Below are positions 7,670 through 15,650 of a stretch of DNA of 64,000 nt, piece by piece. The translations under genes and the position numbers were made by a program. The DNA comes from CAVVAL01 sp963740215 (GTDB lineage Bacteria; Actinomycetota; Actinomycetes; Mycobacteriales; Cryptosporangiaceae). Location: NCBI GenBank assembly GCA_963740215.1, contig CAVUDJ010000019.1:434001-498000 (forward strand), written 5' to 3'. The stretch's first letter is position 1. Each line of letters opens with the position of its first letter. Under the pieces are notes generated by a model. The model was given only the letters and a program-made list of their open reading frames with translations. It was not told the origin of the DNA and did no database searches.

Positions 7670-8009
7670 CCAACGCCCGGTTGCATGCCTGGACAACGTT
7701 TGTGGTTACCTCCCTCGAACCGGCTCGGTCCCAGTCGACACCGATGGCTCCCAGGAAGCGCAGCCAAAGCAGCAGCGCCAGCGCGTACGACCGGACGCTA
7801 CTCGGGCCGTAGGCGCTGGCCACCATGTGTCGCAGGAAGTCGCTGACGGCGGGATGCTCGGCGCCGTTCTCGTTCCGCAGAAGCCACGGCAACGAGCCGC
7901 TACCGGGTACCACCGCGCCGAGTCGCTGCACGACGAGGTGAGCGGGCTCCGGCCTAGGGCTGGTCGAAATCACGTACCAGAATCTGGCCTTATAGGCGAT
8001 TCCGGGCAA
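7670..8009 (-). pseudogene. Tyrosine-recombinase N-terminal fragment
   Basis: The minus-strand frame encodes a typical SAM-like, core-binding recombinase domain (HPAVSDFLRHMVASAYG, SSVRSYALALLLWLRFLG). It loses resemblance after SREVT, where the inverted repeat begins. The catalytic Arg/His/Tyr domain is absent. It starts about 30 bp from the right end of the 5.1-kb insert and reads inward, as expected for the enzyme that once moved the insert. It cannot be active as seen. Confidence 0.6.
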
Positions 8010-8042
8010 GTCGGCACGACCTCGTTAGTTCGGTCAACATGC

Positions 8043-8444
8043 CTGCGCTGCGTCGATGGCTACGCCGCGGCCGGCGTGGACCTCCCCACGGCGCCGCTGG
8101 TGGGGCTCGGCTCGGTGTGCCGCCGGCAGGCCACCGGCGACGCCGAAGCGATCATCACCGGCCTGCACGAGCACGGCGTGACGCGGCTGCACGGCTTCGG
8201 GATCAAAGTGCTCGGGCTGCGCCGCTACGGGCACCTCCTGACGTCCGCCGACTCCATGGCGTGGTCGGTGGCGGCCCGCCGCTCCGGGCGGCTGCCCGGC
8301 TGCACCACGCACCGCAACTGCGCCAACTGCCCCCGCTACGCCTACCGCTGGCGCGCCGACGTGCTCGACGCTGCCGCGCACAGCGGCGCCGCGGGCACCC
8401 AACTCGCTCTCTTTCCACCCACCACACAGGGAGATGTCGCATGA
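8043..8444 (+). pseudogene. C-terminal half of the interrupted DpdA-like gene
   Basis: The frame resumes at LRCVDGYAAAG and continues through PLVGLGSVCRRQATG, TRLHGFGIKVLGLRRYG and SADSMAWSVAARR. It then reaches a cysteine cluster (CTTHRNCANCPRY) that may bind zinc as in TGT enzymes. It stops at 8442-8444, overlapping the ATG of the next gene by ATGA. With 2461-2901 it would form one protein of about 280 aa. It has no start codon of its own at the junction. Confidence 0.75.
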
Positions 8445-9336
8445 CCCACGAGACGGTCCTGAGCGCCGCGCTGGCCGCCGCCGAGCGCGGTTGGCCGGTG
8501 TTCCTGCTCGGCCGCACCAAGCGCCCGACGGCGAACTGTTCCGCGTGCCGGCCTGGAGACCACGACCCCGCGGACTGCGCGTGCCTGACCTGTCACGGCT
8601 TCTACGCCGCCACCACCGACCCCGACCGCATCGCCGCGCATGATCACCGCCGTCCGCAGCGGGCAGCTCGCCGTCCGCACCGGCGCCGCGTCCGGGCTGG
8701 TGGTGGTCGACGTCGACCCCGCGCACGGCGGCACCGACAGCCTGGACCGGCTCGATGGCCGCCGGCTGGTGCCGCCCACCGCGCACGTCCTCACCGGCTC
8801 CGGTGGCCTGCACCTGTACTACCGCCACCCCGGCCAGCGACGTGCCGTCCCGGCCCCTGCCGGACCATCCCGGGATCGACATCAAGGCCGACGGCGGCTA
8901 CGTCGTCCTGCCGCCCTCGATCCACCCGCGCACCGGCCGGCCCTACCGGTGGGCACCGAACGGGCGCGGCGTGGGGAGATGCCCCCCGCGCTGGTCGACG
9001 CCTGCCACTGCCCACCACGCCGCCGCTGGTCCCGCCCACCACACGCGGGCCGACCGGACCACAGCCAGTCGCGAGGCGCGGGGGGCATCTCCCATCCCGA
9101 CCAGCTGCTCGCCGCACACCTCGACGCCGTGACGCCGCGCCCCCGAGGGCAAGCGCCGCACCACCCTCTACGGCGCCGCCCGCGGCATTGCCCGCATGGT
9201 CGCCGCCGGCGCCCTCGACCACGCCGACGGCGTCGCCGCACTGACCGACACCGGCCGCGAAGCGGAGCAGACCGACCGCGAGATCCGCAGCCGCCATCGC
9301 CGGCGGCTTCCGCGACGAAGGACTCCCGCCGCATGA
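8441..9336 (+). pseudogene. Bifunctional DNA primase/polymerase (prim-pol), several frameshifts
   Basis: Prim-pol family segments lie in successive frames: LSAALAAAERGWPVFLLG (frame of 8441), GLVVVDVDPAHGGTDSLD and LTGSGGLHLYYRHP (shifted near 8636), then HPGIDIKADGGYVVLPPS (shifted near 8826), a return near 8950-8985, and RRTTLYGAARGIARMVAAG further on. At least five single-base changes occur in about 900 bp, mostly in C or G runs. The active protein would prime and copy element DNA. Real decay and sequencing error cannot be separated here. Confidence 0.7.
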
Positions 9337-9581
9337 CCGCCCGCCGGACACCGAGCCCGGCGCCGGCCGCCGTGCCGGTGTCCGGCCCGGCACGAGGGCT
9401 CGACTGGCGCGACCGCACCCACTGGGGCGGCGGCCGGCTCTCGCCGTGCCGGCACTGCCACCGCCCGGCGTTCTGCCGCGACGACAACGGCCGGCCCGCG
9501 CACAAGGTTTGCGCCGAATCCGCGCAGACCGCCACCGATCCGAACACCACCCAGACGACCAAATGGGAGCTGTCCGCATGA
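9333..9581 (+). CDS. Small zinc-finger-like protein between prim-pol and DUF3631
   Basis: An 82-aa product starting at ATG 9333, overlapping the presumed prim-pol stop. The middle carries CRHCHRPAFCRDDNGRPAH and a further Cys (KVCAE), a spacing consistent with one zinc knuckle. Genes of this kind are common between primase and helicase genes in actinomycete elements. Function unknown. Confidence 0.55.
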   Translation: MTARRTPSPAPAAVPVSGPARGLDWRDRTHWGGGRLSPCRHCHRPAFCRDDNGRPAHKVCAESAQTATDPNTTQTTKWELSA

Positions 9582-10832
9582 CCCACCCACCGAAGAACCA
9601 CCCGGCGGACGGCGCGGTGCTGCTGGACGCGGTCCGCGCCGCGCTCCTCCGCTACGTCGTCCTGCCCGAGCGCAGCACGCCGCGGTCGCCGTGGTGCTGT
9701 GGATCGCCGCCACCCACGCCCAACCCGCGTGGGCGCACGCGCCGCGGCTGGTGATCCGCGGCCCGGAGAAGCGGTGCGGCAAGTCCCGGCTGCTCGACAT
9801 GGTCGAGGCCCTGTGCCGCGACCCGCTCATCACCGTCAACGCCATCCCCGGCCGCGGTGTACCGGTCGATCGGCTCGAGCGACCCGCCCACCCTGCTGGT
9901 GGACGAGGCCGACACCATCTTCGGCCCGAAGGCCGACGGCAACGAAGACCTGCGCGGGCTGCTGAACGCCGGCCACCAGCGCAACCGCCCGGCCATGCGG
10001 TACAACGCGGCCAGCCAACAGCGTGGAGTCGATCCCGACGTTCGCGATGGCCGCCCTCGCCGGCATCGGCGCCATGCCCGACACCATCGAGGACCGCGCC
10101 GTCATCGTCCGGATGCGCCGCCGCGCACCCGGCGAAACCGTCGCCCCCTACCGGCTCCGCCGCGACGGCCCCGCCCTGCGCGACGCTCGCCGAGCAGCTC
10201 ACCAGCTGGCTCCGCGCCGACCTCGACAGCTCGAACACGCCGCAACCCGCCATGCCGGTGGAGGACCGCGCCGCCGACACCTGGGAACCCCTGGTCGCCG
10301 TCGCCGACCTCGCCGGCGGGCGACTGGCCCGACCTGGCCCGCGCGGCCGCGCTCGCGCTCACCGCCGAGGCCGCGAACGACGGCCGAGGTCTCCGACTCG
10401 GATCCGGCTGCTGATCGACTGCCGCACCGCGTTCGGCGCCGAACCGCCCTGCCCACGCGCGAGCTGCTCGACCGGCTCAAGGCCGACCCCGAAGCGCCCT
10501 GGTCGACCTACGGCCCGGCCGGGCTCACCGCGATGAAGCTCGGCGTGCTGCTGCGCGAGTACGACATCCGCTCCGCCAACATCCGCTTCCCCGACGGCAC
10601 CAGGCCAAGGGCTACCACCGCGACCGACTTCGCCGACGCCTGGAACCGCTACTGCCCACGCACCCGTAACCGCCGTCCCACCCGCCCGAAGCCGTCGCGG
10701 ACCGGTCCCGAAGGGGAAGCCGTCCCAGCCGTCCCAGCCTCCACCGCAGGTCAGCGCGGGACGGCTTCACCCGTGGGACGGCTCAAGCCGTCCCAACAAA
10801 ACAAGCCGTCCCAGCCTGACCAGCACAAGTGA
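9578..10832 (+). pseudogene. DUF3631 replication ATPase/helicase, several frameshifts
   Basis: ATG 9578 overlaps the previous stop by four bases. Recognisable parts sit in different frames: PRLVIRGPEKRCGKSRLLD (Walker A-like), PPTLLVDEADTIFGPKADG (Walker B), IPTFAMAALAGIGAMPDTI, EDRAADTWEPLVAVADLAGG and APWSTYGPAGLTAMKLGVLL. At least six frame changes occur. DUF3631 proteins accompany prim-pol in plasmids and integrative elements and probably act as replicative helicases. The 3' end runs into the GCCGTCCCA array, coding AVPAVPA and similar. Confidence 0.7.
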
Positions 10833-10854
10833 CGGCTGGGACGGCTGGGACGGC
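10719..10854. repeat. Array of GCCGTCCCA motifs in both orientations
   Basis: GCCGTCCCA occurs at 10719-10727, 10728-10736, 10787-10795 and 10805-10813. Its complement (C/T)GGGACGGC occurs at 10757-10765, 10774-10782, 10837-10845 and 10846-10854. Pairs of adjacent copies have an exact 9-bp period. The array overlaps the last codons of the DUF3631 gene and extends past its stop. Iterons beside a replication gene are the simplest reading; a strong hairpin terminator is the alternative. Confidence 0.7.
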
Positions 10855-10923
10855 TACCCCACCCCAACCACGCGTGCGCACCGCGGATCGCACCACGAAG
10901 CGAGCCCGACGTATCGCCGAATC

Positions 10924-11218
10924 TCACCGACCGTAGCCGAACGAGGTCCGCTCAGACCGGCGCAGTCGGATCGGGTCACGGGCGTCGTACGGCAACGCGG
11001 CGGCGATGTTGGTGGTGCCGATGAGGCGTAGGGCGTTGATGGCGACGTTCCGCAGGGTGGCCATGACCTGTGGTGCGGCGCCGCTTCGCGCCTGGGAGTG
11101 GTAGGTGACGTCGCTTACCCGGTAGGTGGATGCTGTTCTCGATCTGCCAGTGGCCACGGATCCAGGCGGCTATTGCGCTTGCGGGCTGCTGTAGAGACTC
11201 GCCTGTTCGTCCGGCCAC
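10924..11218 (-). pseudogene. ISAs1-family transposase C-terminal remnant
   Basis: Two minus-strand frames carry the C-terminal pattern of ISAs1-type DDE transposases: AAWIRGHWQIENSIH, then after a frameshift VSDVTYHSQARSGAAPQVMA, TLRNVAINALRL and TNIAAALPYDARDP. The N-terminal catalytic part is missing. It sits between the replication module and the low-GC cargo gene, marking a former insertion. No terminal inverted repeats were identified. Confidence 0.7.
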
Positions 11219-11235
11219 GTCGTCTGGAGGATCAA

Positions 11236-12000
11236 ATGGAGTTCGGTAAGCAAATGCCTAACCCAGAGAAGCCTGAAAAGAAAGAGGCAAAGTTCTCGTA
11301 TTACGAGAAAACCACCGAAGCGGCCAGCATTGCAGGGGTGGCAGCGGAGATCAAAGAGACTGCAGGCCGAGTTGAAGCAATATCCAAAGCAGTAACCGAA
11401 CAGGTCGAGGCATTTAGCCAGGCCCTCGAAGATGTCAAGGGATTGCTGGCGGAGCTCAAACAACCGCGTGAGACGGGCGGTCTGGGAGAACAGCGGCAGT
11501 TTGCGCCGTTGACCGATGATGAGTTGCAGAACATACGAGTCATTGAAGCCCGCTTGCATAAGAGCCTGAACGAGGGCGGCCAGATGGCTTCCGAGGTGAC
11601 GGAGGCTTTACGTGCGGAGGGGTATGAAGACTTTGCCCAGCCGGCGCAGCGCATCAGGGAAGATGTAACCCGGTGGCATAGCCAGACGACGGTGATCCTT
11701 TCCATGCCCGATGAACAGATTCGGATTCGCATCGCCCTATCCGTGGCAAATGCCATGGAAGCGGAGGGGCGCAACGTAGAGGAGGAGATAGACCAGGCGA
11801 AGAAGGCTGGCATCGACGCCCGCCGGCCAGTCTGGGACAAGATGACTGGATTGTGGGAATGGCTCAAGAAGCTCCTGGGGGAGTGGTGGGATTTCGTCAG
11901 GGGTCTGATGACTCCCAAAGAATGGACGCTCAAGGGCAAAGCTGAAGCCGGCGTTGTCAGCTGGGGCTCCGCCGAAGTGGAGATCAAGTTCGGGCAGTAG
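11236..12000 (+). CDS. Unknown 254-aa protein with low-GC codon use (recent cargo)
   Basis: ATG 11236 follows GGAGG at 11226-11230. The product is highly charged and helical: a Lys/Glu-rich start (PEKPEKKEAKFSYYEK), a coiled-coil-like middle (IKETAGRVEAISKAVTEQ), and a C-terminus with a Trp-rich amphipathic helix (LWEWLKKLLGEWWDFVRGL) and a basic/beta tail ending EVEIKFGQ. A sampled 60-nt stretch is about 52% GC against about 70% around it, which suggests recent transfer. I do not recognise the family. The Trp-rich helix could touch membranes. Confidence 0.65.
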   Translation: MEFGKQMPNPEKPEKKEAKFSYYEKTTEAASIAGVAAEIKETAGRVEAISKAVTEQVEAFSQALEDVKGLLAELKQPRETGGLGEQRQFAPLTDDELQNIRVIEARLHKSLNEGGQMASEVTEALRAEGYEDFAQPAQRIREDVTRWHSQTTVILSMPDEQIRIRIALSVANAMEAEGRNVEEEIDQAKKAGIDARRPVWDKMTGLWEWLKKLLGEWWDFVRGLMTPKEWTLKGKAEAGVVSWGSAEVEIKFGQ

Positions 12001-12115
12001 GGGCGGGTGGTTCGGCGCCCTCAACACGCTCGCCACCGTGCTCGACATCCGTCCGGAGGCCCCTATTCGATCGATCACCCTCACAATTCCAACGCATCTA
12101 CGTACGCCAACCCGC

Positions 12116-12145
12116 AGCCCGGCCCGTCATTCGACAGGCCGGGCT
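12116..12145 (+). terminator. Hairpin upstream of the excisionase gene
   Basis: AGCCCGGCC (12116-12124) pairs perfectly with GGCCGGGCT (12137-12145) across a 12-nt loop. It probably ends transcripts from the upstream cargo gene. Confidence 0.5.
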
Positions 12146-12168
12146 CTCTCGTGGAAGGAGCCTGACCC

Positions 12169-12369
12169 ATGGCGCAGAAAGCGAACCGGCAGCACCTCAC
12201 CATCGCCGACGTGTGCGAAGACCTCGGCATCTCCCGATCCACGTTCTATGACTGGCGCGCCAAACGCCGAGCACCACGCTGCTTCAAACTGCCCAACGGG
12301 GATCTGCGAATCCGGCGCGCCGACTACGAGAAATGGCTGGCGTCTCGCCTCGAAGAGGAAGCCGCTTGA
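12169..12369 (+). CDS. xis: Excisionase / helix-turn-helix DNA-binding protein
   Basis: A 66-aa product with an HTH_17-type (MerR-like) helix-turn-helix: LTIADVCEDLGISRSTFYDW, then a winged stretch (FKLPNGDLRIRRADYEKWL). GGAAGGAG at 12152-12159 supports ATG 12169. Its stop overlaps the integrase start (TGATG). Such genes set the direction of recombination of the adjoining tyrosine integrase. Confidence 0.85.
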   Translation: MAQKANRQHLTIADVCEDLGISRSTFYDWRAKRRAPRCFKLPNGDLRIRRADYEKWLASRLEEEAA

Positions 12370-13742
12370 TGCCCACTACCTACAACGTTCGAATCTGGAA
12401 AACGAAAGTATACGAAGGAAAGCGCGGAAACACGTACTACGTGCGTTGGATTGTTGACGGTAAGGAATGGAAGGAGCCATTCAAAGGCAGTGCGCTCGCG
12501 GAGAGCTTTCGTTCCGACCTGGTGGTAGCGGCAAGAAAGGGGGAGGCGTTCGACATTGAGTCAGGTCGGCCCGTGTCGATGCAGCGTACGAATCGCGACA
12601 TGTCATGGTATGAGTTCGCGTGCAAGTTCGTAGACATGCAATGGCCTCGCGTGGCTGCGACCACCCGCCGCACGCACGCGGAGGCGCTCACGCCCGTCAT
12701 GGTCGCCATGTTTACAGATGATCGAGGAAGGCCAGATGACAAGCTGATTCGGTCGGCGCTCATCCGTTGGGGCTTTAACACGGACCGGCGCGATGCCGAA
12801 GACGTGCCGGCCGAGATCCGCAACGCATTGCAGTGGGTCAAAGACCATAGCCGGCCCGTGTCGGCTCTCACGAGGCCGGAGGTGTTGCGTCCGTTGCTCG
12901 ACAGTCTAACCGTGAGGCTCGACGGAAAGCCGGCAGCGCCGAGTGTTGCCAGTCGTCGGCGCAAGGTTCTTGGTACCGCGATCGGGTACGCGGTTGAGTT
13001 GAACTTGCTGGCGGCTAACCCCGTACCCGCGCTGAAATGGACGCCACCCAAGACGGTGAACACCGTCGATCGCCGAGTGGTCGCAAATCCTGTGCAGGTC
13101 CGAACGTTGCTCAATGCGGTGCGAGATCAGCGTCGCAGCGGTACTCGGCTGGTGGCGTACTTCGGGTGCTTGTACTTCGCGGGACTTCGACCTGAGGAAG
13201 CTGTGAGTCTCGCGAAGCGCAATCTTTCGTTGCCGAGCGAAGGGTGGGGAGAACTCCATTTGGAAAAGGCGGAGCCATTCGCAGGTAAAGACTGGACCGA
13301 CACGGGCAAGAACCGCGACAGTCGACCGCTCAAGCAGCGGGCGATTGGTGATGGTCGGACTGTGCCGTGCCCGCCCGAGTTGACCGCGTTGATTCATGAA
13401 CACATCGCGGAGTTCGGAACGGCGCCAGACGGCCGGCTATTCGTGGGCGAGCGAAACGCGGAGGAGCTACCGAAACTCACGATCGTCCGAACGTGGCAGC
13501 GAGCACGCGCGGCAGTCTTCACCGCAGAGGTAGTCGCATCACCGCTCGCCCGGGTGCCCTACGACCTGCGACACGCGGCGGTGTCGACCTGGCTCAACGG
13601 CGGCGTGCCACCGACCACGGTCGCGGCCTGGGCCGGTCACTCGGTGGAGGTGCTGCTCAAGATCTACGCCAAGTGTCTGGACCGTGAAGCGGCGCTGCTT
13701 CGACAGCGGGTGCAGGCAGCGCTTGGACACAAGCCCGGCTGA
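12369..13742 (+). CDS. int: Tyrosine-type site-specific integrase of the element
   Basis: A 457-aa product. An N-terminal arm-binding region (YYVRWIVDGKEWKEPFKG) precedes a SAM-like core-binding domain (residues about 80-190). The catalytic domain shows the first Arg (FAGLRPEEAV), the RH box (YDLRHAAVSTWL), the second His (WAGHSVEVLL) and the Tyr nucleophile (KIYAKCLD). It is coupled to xis and lies about 130 bp from the 3' end of tRNA-Arg, so that tRNA is the likely integration target. Its GC is slightly lower than that of core genes. Confidence 0.93.
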   Translation: MPTTYNVRIWKTKVYEGKRGNTYYVRWIVDGKEWKEPFKGSALAESFRSDLVVAARKGEAFDIESGRPVSMQRTNRDMSWYEFACKFVDMQWPRVAATTRRTHAEALTPVMVAMFTDDRGRPDDKLIRSALIRWGFNTDRRDAEDVPAEIRNALQWVKDHSRPVSALTRPEVLRPLLDSLTVRLDGKPAAPSVASRRRKVLGTAIGYAVELNLLAANPVPALKWTPPKTVNTVDRRVVANPVQVRTLLNAVRDQRRSGTRLVAYFGCLYFAGLRPEEAVSLAKRNLSLPSEGWGELHLEKAEPFAGKDWTDTGKNRDSRPLKQRAIGDGRTVPCPPELTALIHEHIAEFGTAPDGRLFVGERNAEELPKLTIVRTWQRARAAVFTAEVVASPLARVPYDLRHAAVSTWLNGGVPPTTVAAWAGHSVEVLLKIYAKCLDREAALLRQRVQAALGHKPG

Positions 13743-13812
13743 ACTTGGCCGTGTATTTGCCGTGAACGGCCGACCATCACCGGTTCCCGCCGGTGACAGC
13801 CGTACACATGCG

Positions 13813-13851
13813 AGAAGCTCCTGACCGCGTTCGCGCTGGTCAGGGGCTTCT
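13813..13851 (+). terminator. Intrinsic terminator after int
   Basis: AGAAGCTCCTGACC (13813-13826) pairs with GGTCAGGGGCTTCT (13838-13851), 13 of 14 bases, followed by TTG. It lies between int and the convergent tRNA gene. Confidence 0.7.
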
Positions 13852-13900
13852 TTGTGCTGGTCAGGATGGGTGCCCCCGGCAGGATTCGAACCTGCGCACC
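13843..13900. other. Probable attachment site of the integrative element (position approximate)
   Basis: Elements of this kind cross over within the 3' half of the tRNA, and int ends just upstream. The right junction should therefore lie in or next to 13871-13900. The matching left copy is expected outside this window; I found no duplicate of the tRNA 3' end inside it. Confidence 0.45.
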
Positions 13901-13942
13901 CGCCTCCGGAGGGCGGTGCTCTATCCCCTGAGCTACGGGGGC
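13871..13942 (-). tRNA. tRNA-Arg (anticodon CCG)
   Basis: The minus strand folds as a full cloverleaf: acceptor GCCCCCG/CGGGGGC with discriminator A, a D arm with AGGGGATA, anticodon stem CCGCC/GGCGG with loop CTCCGGA (anticodon CCG), and T arm GCAGG-TTCGAAT-CCTGC. CCA is not encoded. Its 3' end faces the integrase. As it is complete on the chromosomal side, the element must have restored the 3' end on insertion. Confidence 0.95.
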
Positions 13943-14001
13943 TCGGGACCTCGAAGAGACTATCAGCCCTCCGAAGCCCTTTGCGCATCAGGCCGCCACG
14001 G

Positions 14002-14886
14002 TCACCGCGGTTCGGTACCTGTCGTCGTCACTCCACCACCGCACGTTGCGCCAGGTTCGAGCGCCGCAGTCTGGGCGTACTTGGCGATGAACCGGTCGAT
14101 GTCCTCGTCCTCGGCCGAGTCGAGCTTGAGCTGGTACCCCCAGGCTTGCAGCGAGATCGGCTCGTCCAGCCCCGGGTACGGGCTCATCAGGGTGTAGGCC
14201 TTGCCGCGGATCTTGCGCGCGAGCTTCTCGACGTCTCCCGAGTCGAGCGACGGCTGGTACGTGAGCCACACTGCGCCGTGCTCCATGCTGTGCACCGCGT
14301 GCTCGCTCGGGATCTCGGCGGTGTAGACGTTGCCCTCGCAGTTCTGCCACGTGCTGTTGTGGTCGCCGCCGACGGGAGGGCTCTGCGTGTACGTGATCCG
14401 GCCCGCGCGGTGGTTCTTCGTCAGGATCTCCGGCGATGTGGCGCGGAAGTCGACCAGCCCGTCGAGGACGCCGTCCGCGGAGCTGCTGCTCTCGTCCGCG
14501 TTGCGGTAGACGAGGTATCCGGCCGCACCGACGCTGCCGCAGATCGCAAGCAGGGCCACGACCGCGATCAGGATGCCGATAACGACAGCCGTCGACGGCC
14601 CCTTCTTGGGCAGTACAGGCCGAACCGGCCCGTCAGGCTGGAACCCCGCGGGCGGACCGGGGTACGGCGGCATACCCGGAGCCAAGGGCGGAGGCCCCGG
14701 GACGGCCGGCGGCTGCCCCGGAAAGCCGGGCGGCGGGCCAGGAACACGAGGCGGCGGGCCGGGAACACCGGACGGCTGCCCAGGAACACGAGGCGGCGGG
14801 CCAGGGACACCGGACGGCTGCCCAGGAACACCAGGCGGCGGGCCAGGAACACCGTGCGGGGGCTGCGTGGGATCAGTCGGCTGCAC
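14002..14886 (-). CDS. DUF3105 membrane protein with proline-rich N-terminus
   Basis: A 294-aa product. Residues 1-95 are Pro/Gly repeats (GVPGPPP, GVPGQPS) expected to lie in the cytosol. One membrane segment follows (AVVIGILIAVVALLAICG), then an extracellular DUF3105 domain with QSPPVGGDHNSTWQNCEG, AVHSMEHGAVWLTY and SPYPGLDEPISLQAWG. Conserved His residues and a Cys pair (NCEG and ATCGGG) are present. Function unknown. A second DUF3105 gene lies at 15643, flanking a DUF305 gene, so the three may work together, possibly in metal handling. Confidence 0.85.
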   Translation of the reverse strand: MQPTDPTQPPHGVPGPPPGVPGQPSGVPGPPPRVPGQPSGVPGPPPRVPGPPPGFPGQPPAVPGPPPLAPGMPPYPGPPAGFQPDGPVRPVLPKKGPSTAVVIGILIAVVALLAICGSVGAAGYLVYRNADESSSSADGVLDGLVDFRATSPEILTKNHRAGRITYTQSPPVGGDHNSTWQNCEGNVYTAEIPSEHAVHSMEHGAVWLTYQPSLDSGDVEKLARKIRGKAYTLMSPYPGLDEPISLQAWGYQLKLDSAEDEDIDRFIAKYAQTAALEPGATCGGGVTTTGTEPR

Positions 14887-14941
14887 GCGGCGAGTGTGTC
14901 AGGGCAGTGCCACGCCGCGTGGGACGTGGCACCGCCTCACC

Positions 14942-15008
14942 CAACTGTCGGGCTTTTGGCTGCATCGGGCGCCCGGTTAGAGGACCGGTGTCCGGACAGT
15001 CCGGTTCG
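14942..15008 (+). repeat. Dispersed 68-nt element, copy A
   Basis: This starts CAACTGTCGGG and ends GGACAGTCCGGTTCG. The ends form ACTGTC/GACAGT. It shares its layout with copies at 42735, 46234 and 59316. It is intergenic, between the DUF305 gene and the start of the DUF3105 gene. Confidence 0.75.
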
Positions 15009-15023
15009 CCGAACCCGAAAGCT

Positions 15024-15650
15024 CTACGGCTTCGCACCCAGCGCTGTCAGCCGCTTCGTCAGCTCGCCGATCTCGTACTGCTGGGCGTTCTTCATGGACT
15101 GCGCGAGCTCGCGCACCTGCGGGTCATCGGTGCGGCTCAGGATGCCGTCGACCATGTGGATCCCGCCCAGGTGGTGCTTGATCATGAGCTGGCAGAACAG
15201 GATGTCCTTCTCCTTGCCGGTGGCCTGGCGCAGCTGGGTGCGCGCGGCCTCGTCGGCCATGCCGGGCATCAGCTCGCCCTCCGGCACCGGTGCGCCCATC
15301 CAAGCCATCGGGCGCGCGGAGCTGTTCGTCTCCAGGCCCCAGGTCTTCAGCCAGGTCTGCATCATGCCGATCTGGGCCTGCTGGGTGAGCGCCATGTCGA
15401 CCGAGATCGACTCCAGCGCGGGATCCTTGGTGGCGCGGTACTCCTCGATCGCCATCGACACGGCCTGGCCGTGGTGCGTCGACATGTCACGGGCGAAGCC
15501 GGCCTCGGGGGAGGTGTCGCCGGGATGGCGTGGCTGCGCAGTGAAGATGCCGGCGCCGAATCCGATCGCGAGCGCGAGCACGCCGGTCAGGACGGCGACG
15601 AACACCGTCCTGACCAGCGGGCTTACGTTCCGCACCGGCTGCTCAGCCAC
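15024..15650 (-). CDS. DUF305 family protein (membrane-anchored, four-helix)
   Basis: A 208-aa product with an N-terminal signal anchor (TVFVAVLTGVLALAIGFGAG) and a DUF305 helical bundle. Hallmarks are FARDMSTHHGQAVSMA near the start, a Met-rich middle (QIGMMQTWLKTWG) and the second MIKHHLGGIHMVDG motif. The His/Met pairs suggest metal, perhaps copper, binding outside the cell; this is inferred from residue content. It overlaps the upstream DUF3105 gene by 8 bp, so the two are co-translated. Confidence 0.85.
   Translation of the reverse strand: MAEQPVRNVSPLVRTVFVAVLTGVLALAIGFGAGIFTAQPRHPGDTSPEAGFARDMSTHHGQAVSMAIEEYRATKDPALESISVDMALTQQAQIGMMQTWLKTWGLETNSSARPMAWMGAPVPEGELMPGMADEAARTQLRQATGKEKDILFCQLMIKHHLGGIHMVDGILSRTDDPQVRELAQSMKNAQQYEIGELTKRLTALGAKP

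Larger units (their letters stand above)
2902..8042. mobile_element. 5.1-kb insertion splitting the DpdA-like gene
   Basis: The two halves of the DpdA-like protein join cleanly if 2902-8042 is removed. The ends carry imperfect inverted repeats: CCGGACTAATGAAGATCATG at 2904-2923, and on the other strand CCGAACTAACGAGG-TCGTG at 8033-8015. Just inside the right end lies the N-terminal part of a tyrosine recombinase reading inward. A related end-like motif (TTCGGTCAAC) recurs at 7549-7558 and 8029-8038. The insert carries a 98-aa gene, then an inverted-repeat-bounded cassette with SLATT and subtilase-TIR genes. The recombinase mechanism is inferred. Confidence 0.65.

Noticed and set aside
14942..15008. 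Integron attC site
   Set aside because: The conserved ends are not the R-box/L-box pattern, there is no integron integrase, and copies lie beside core genes in both orientations.
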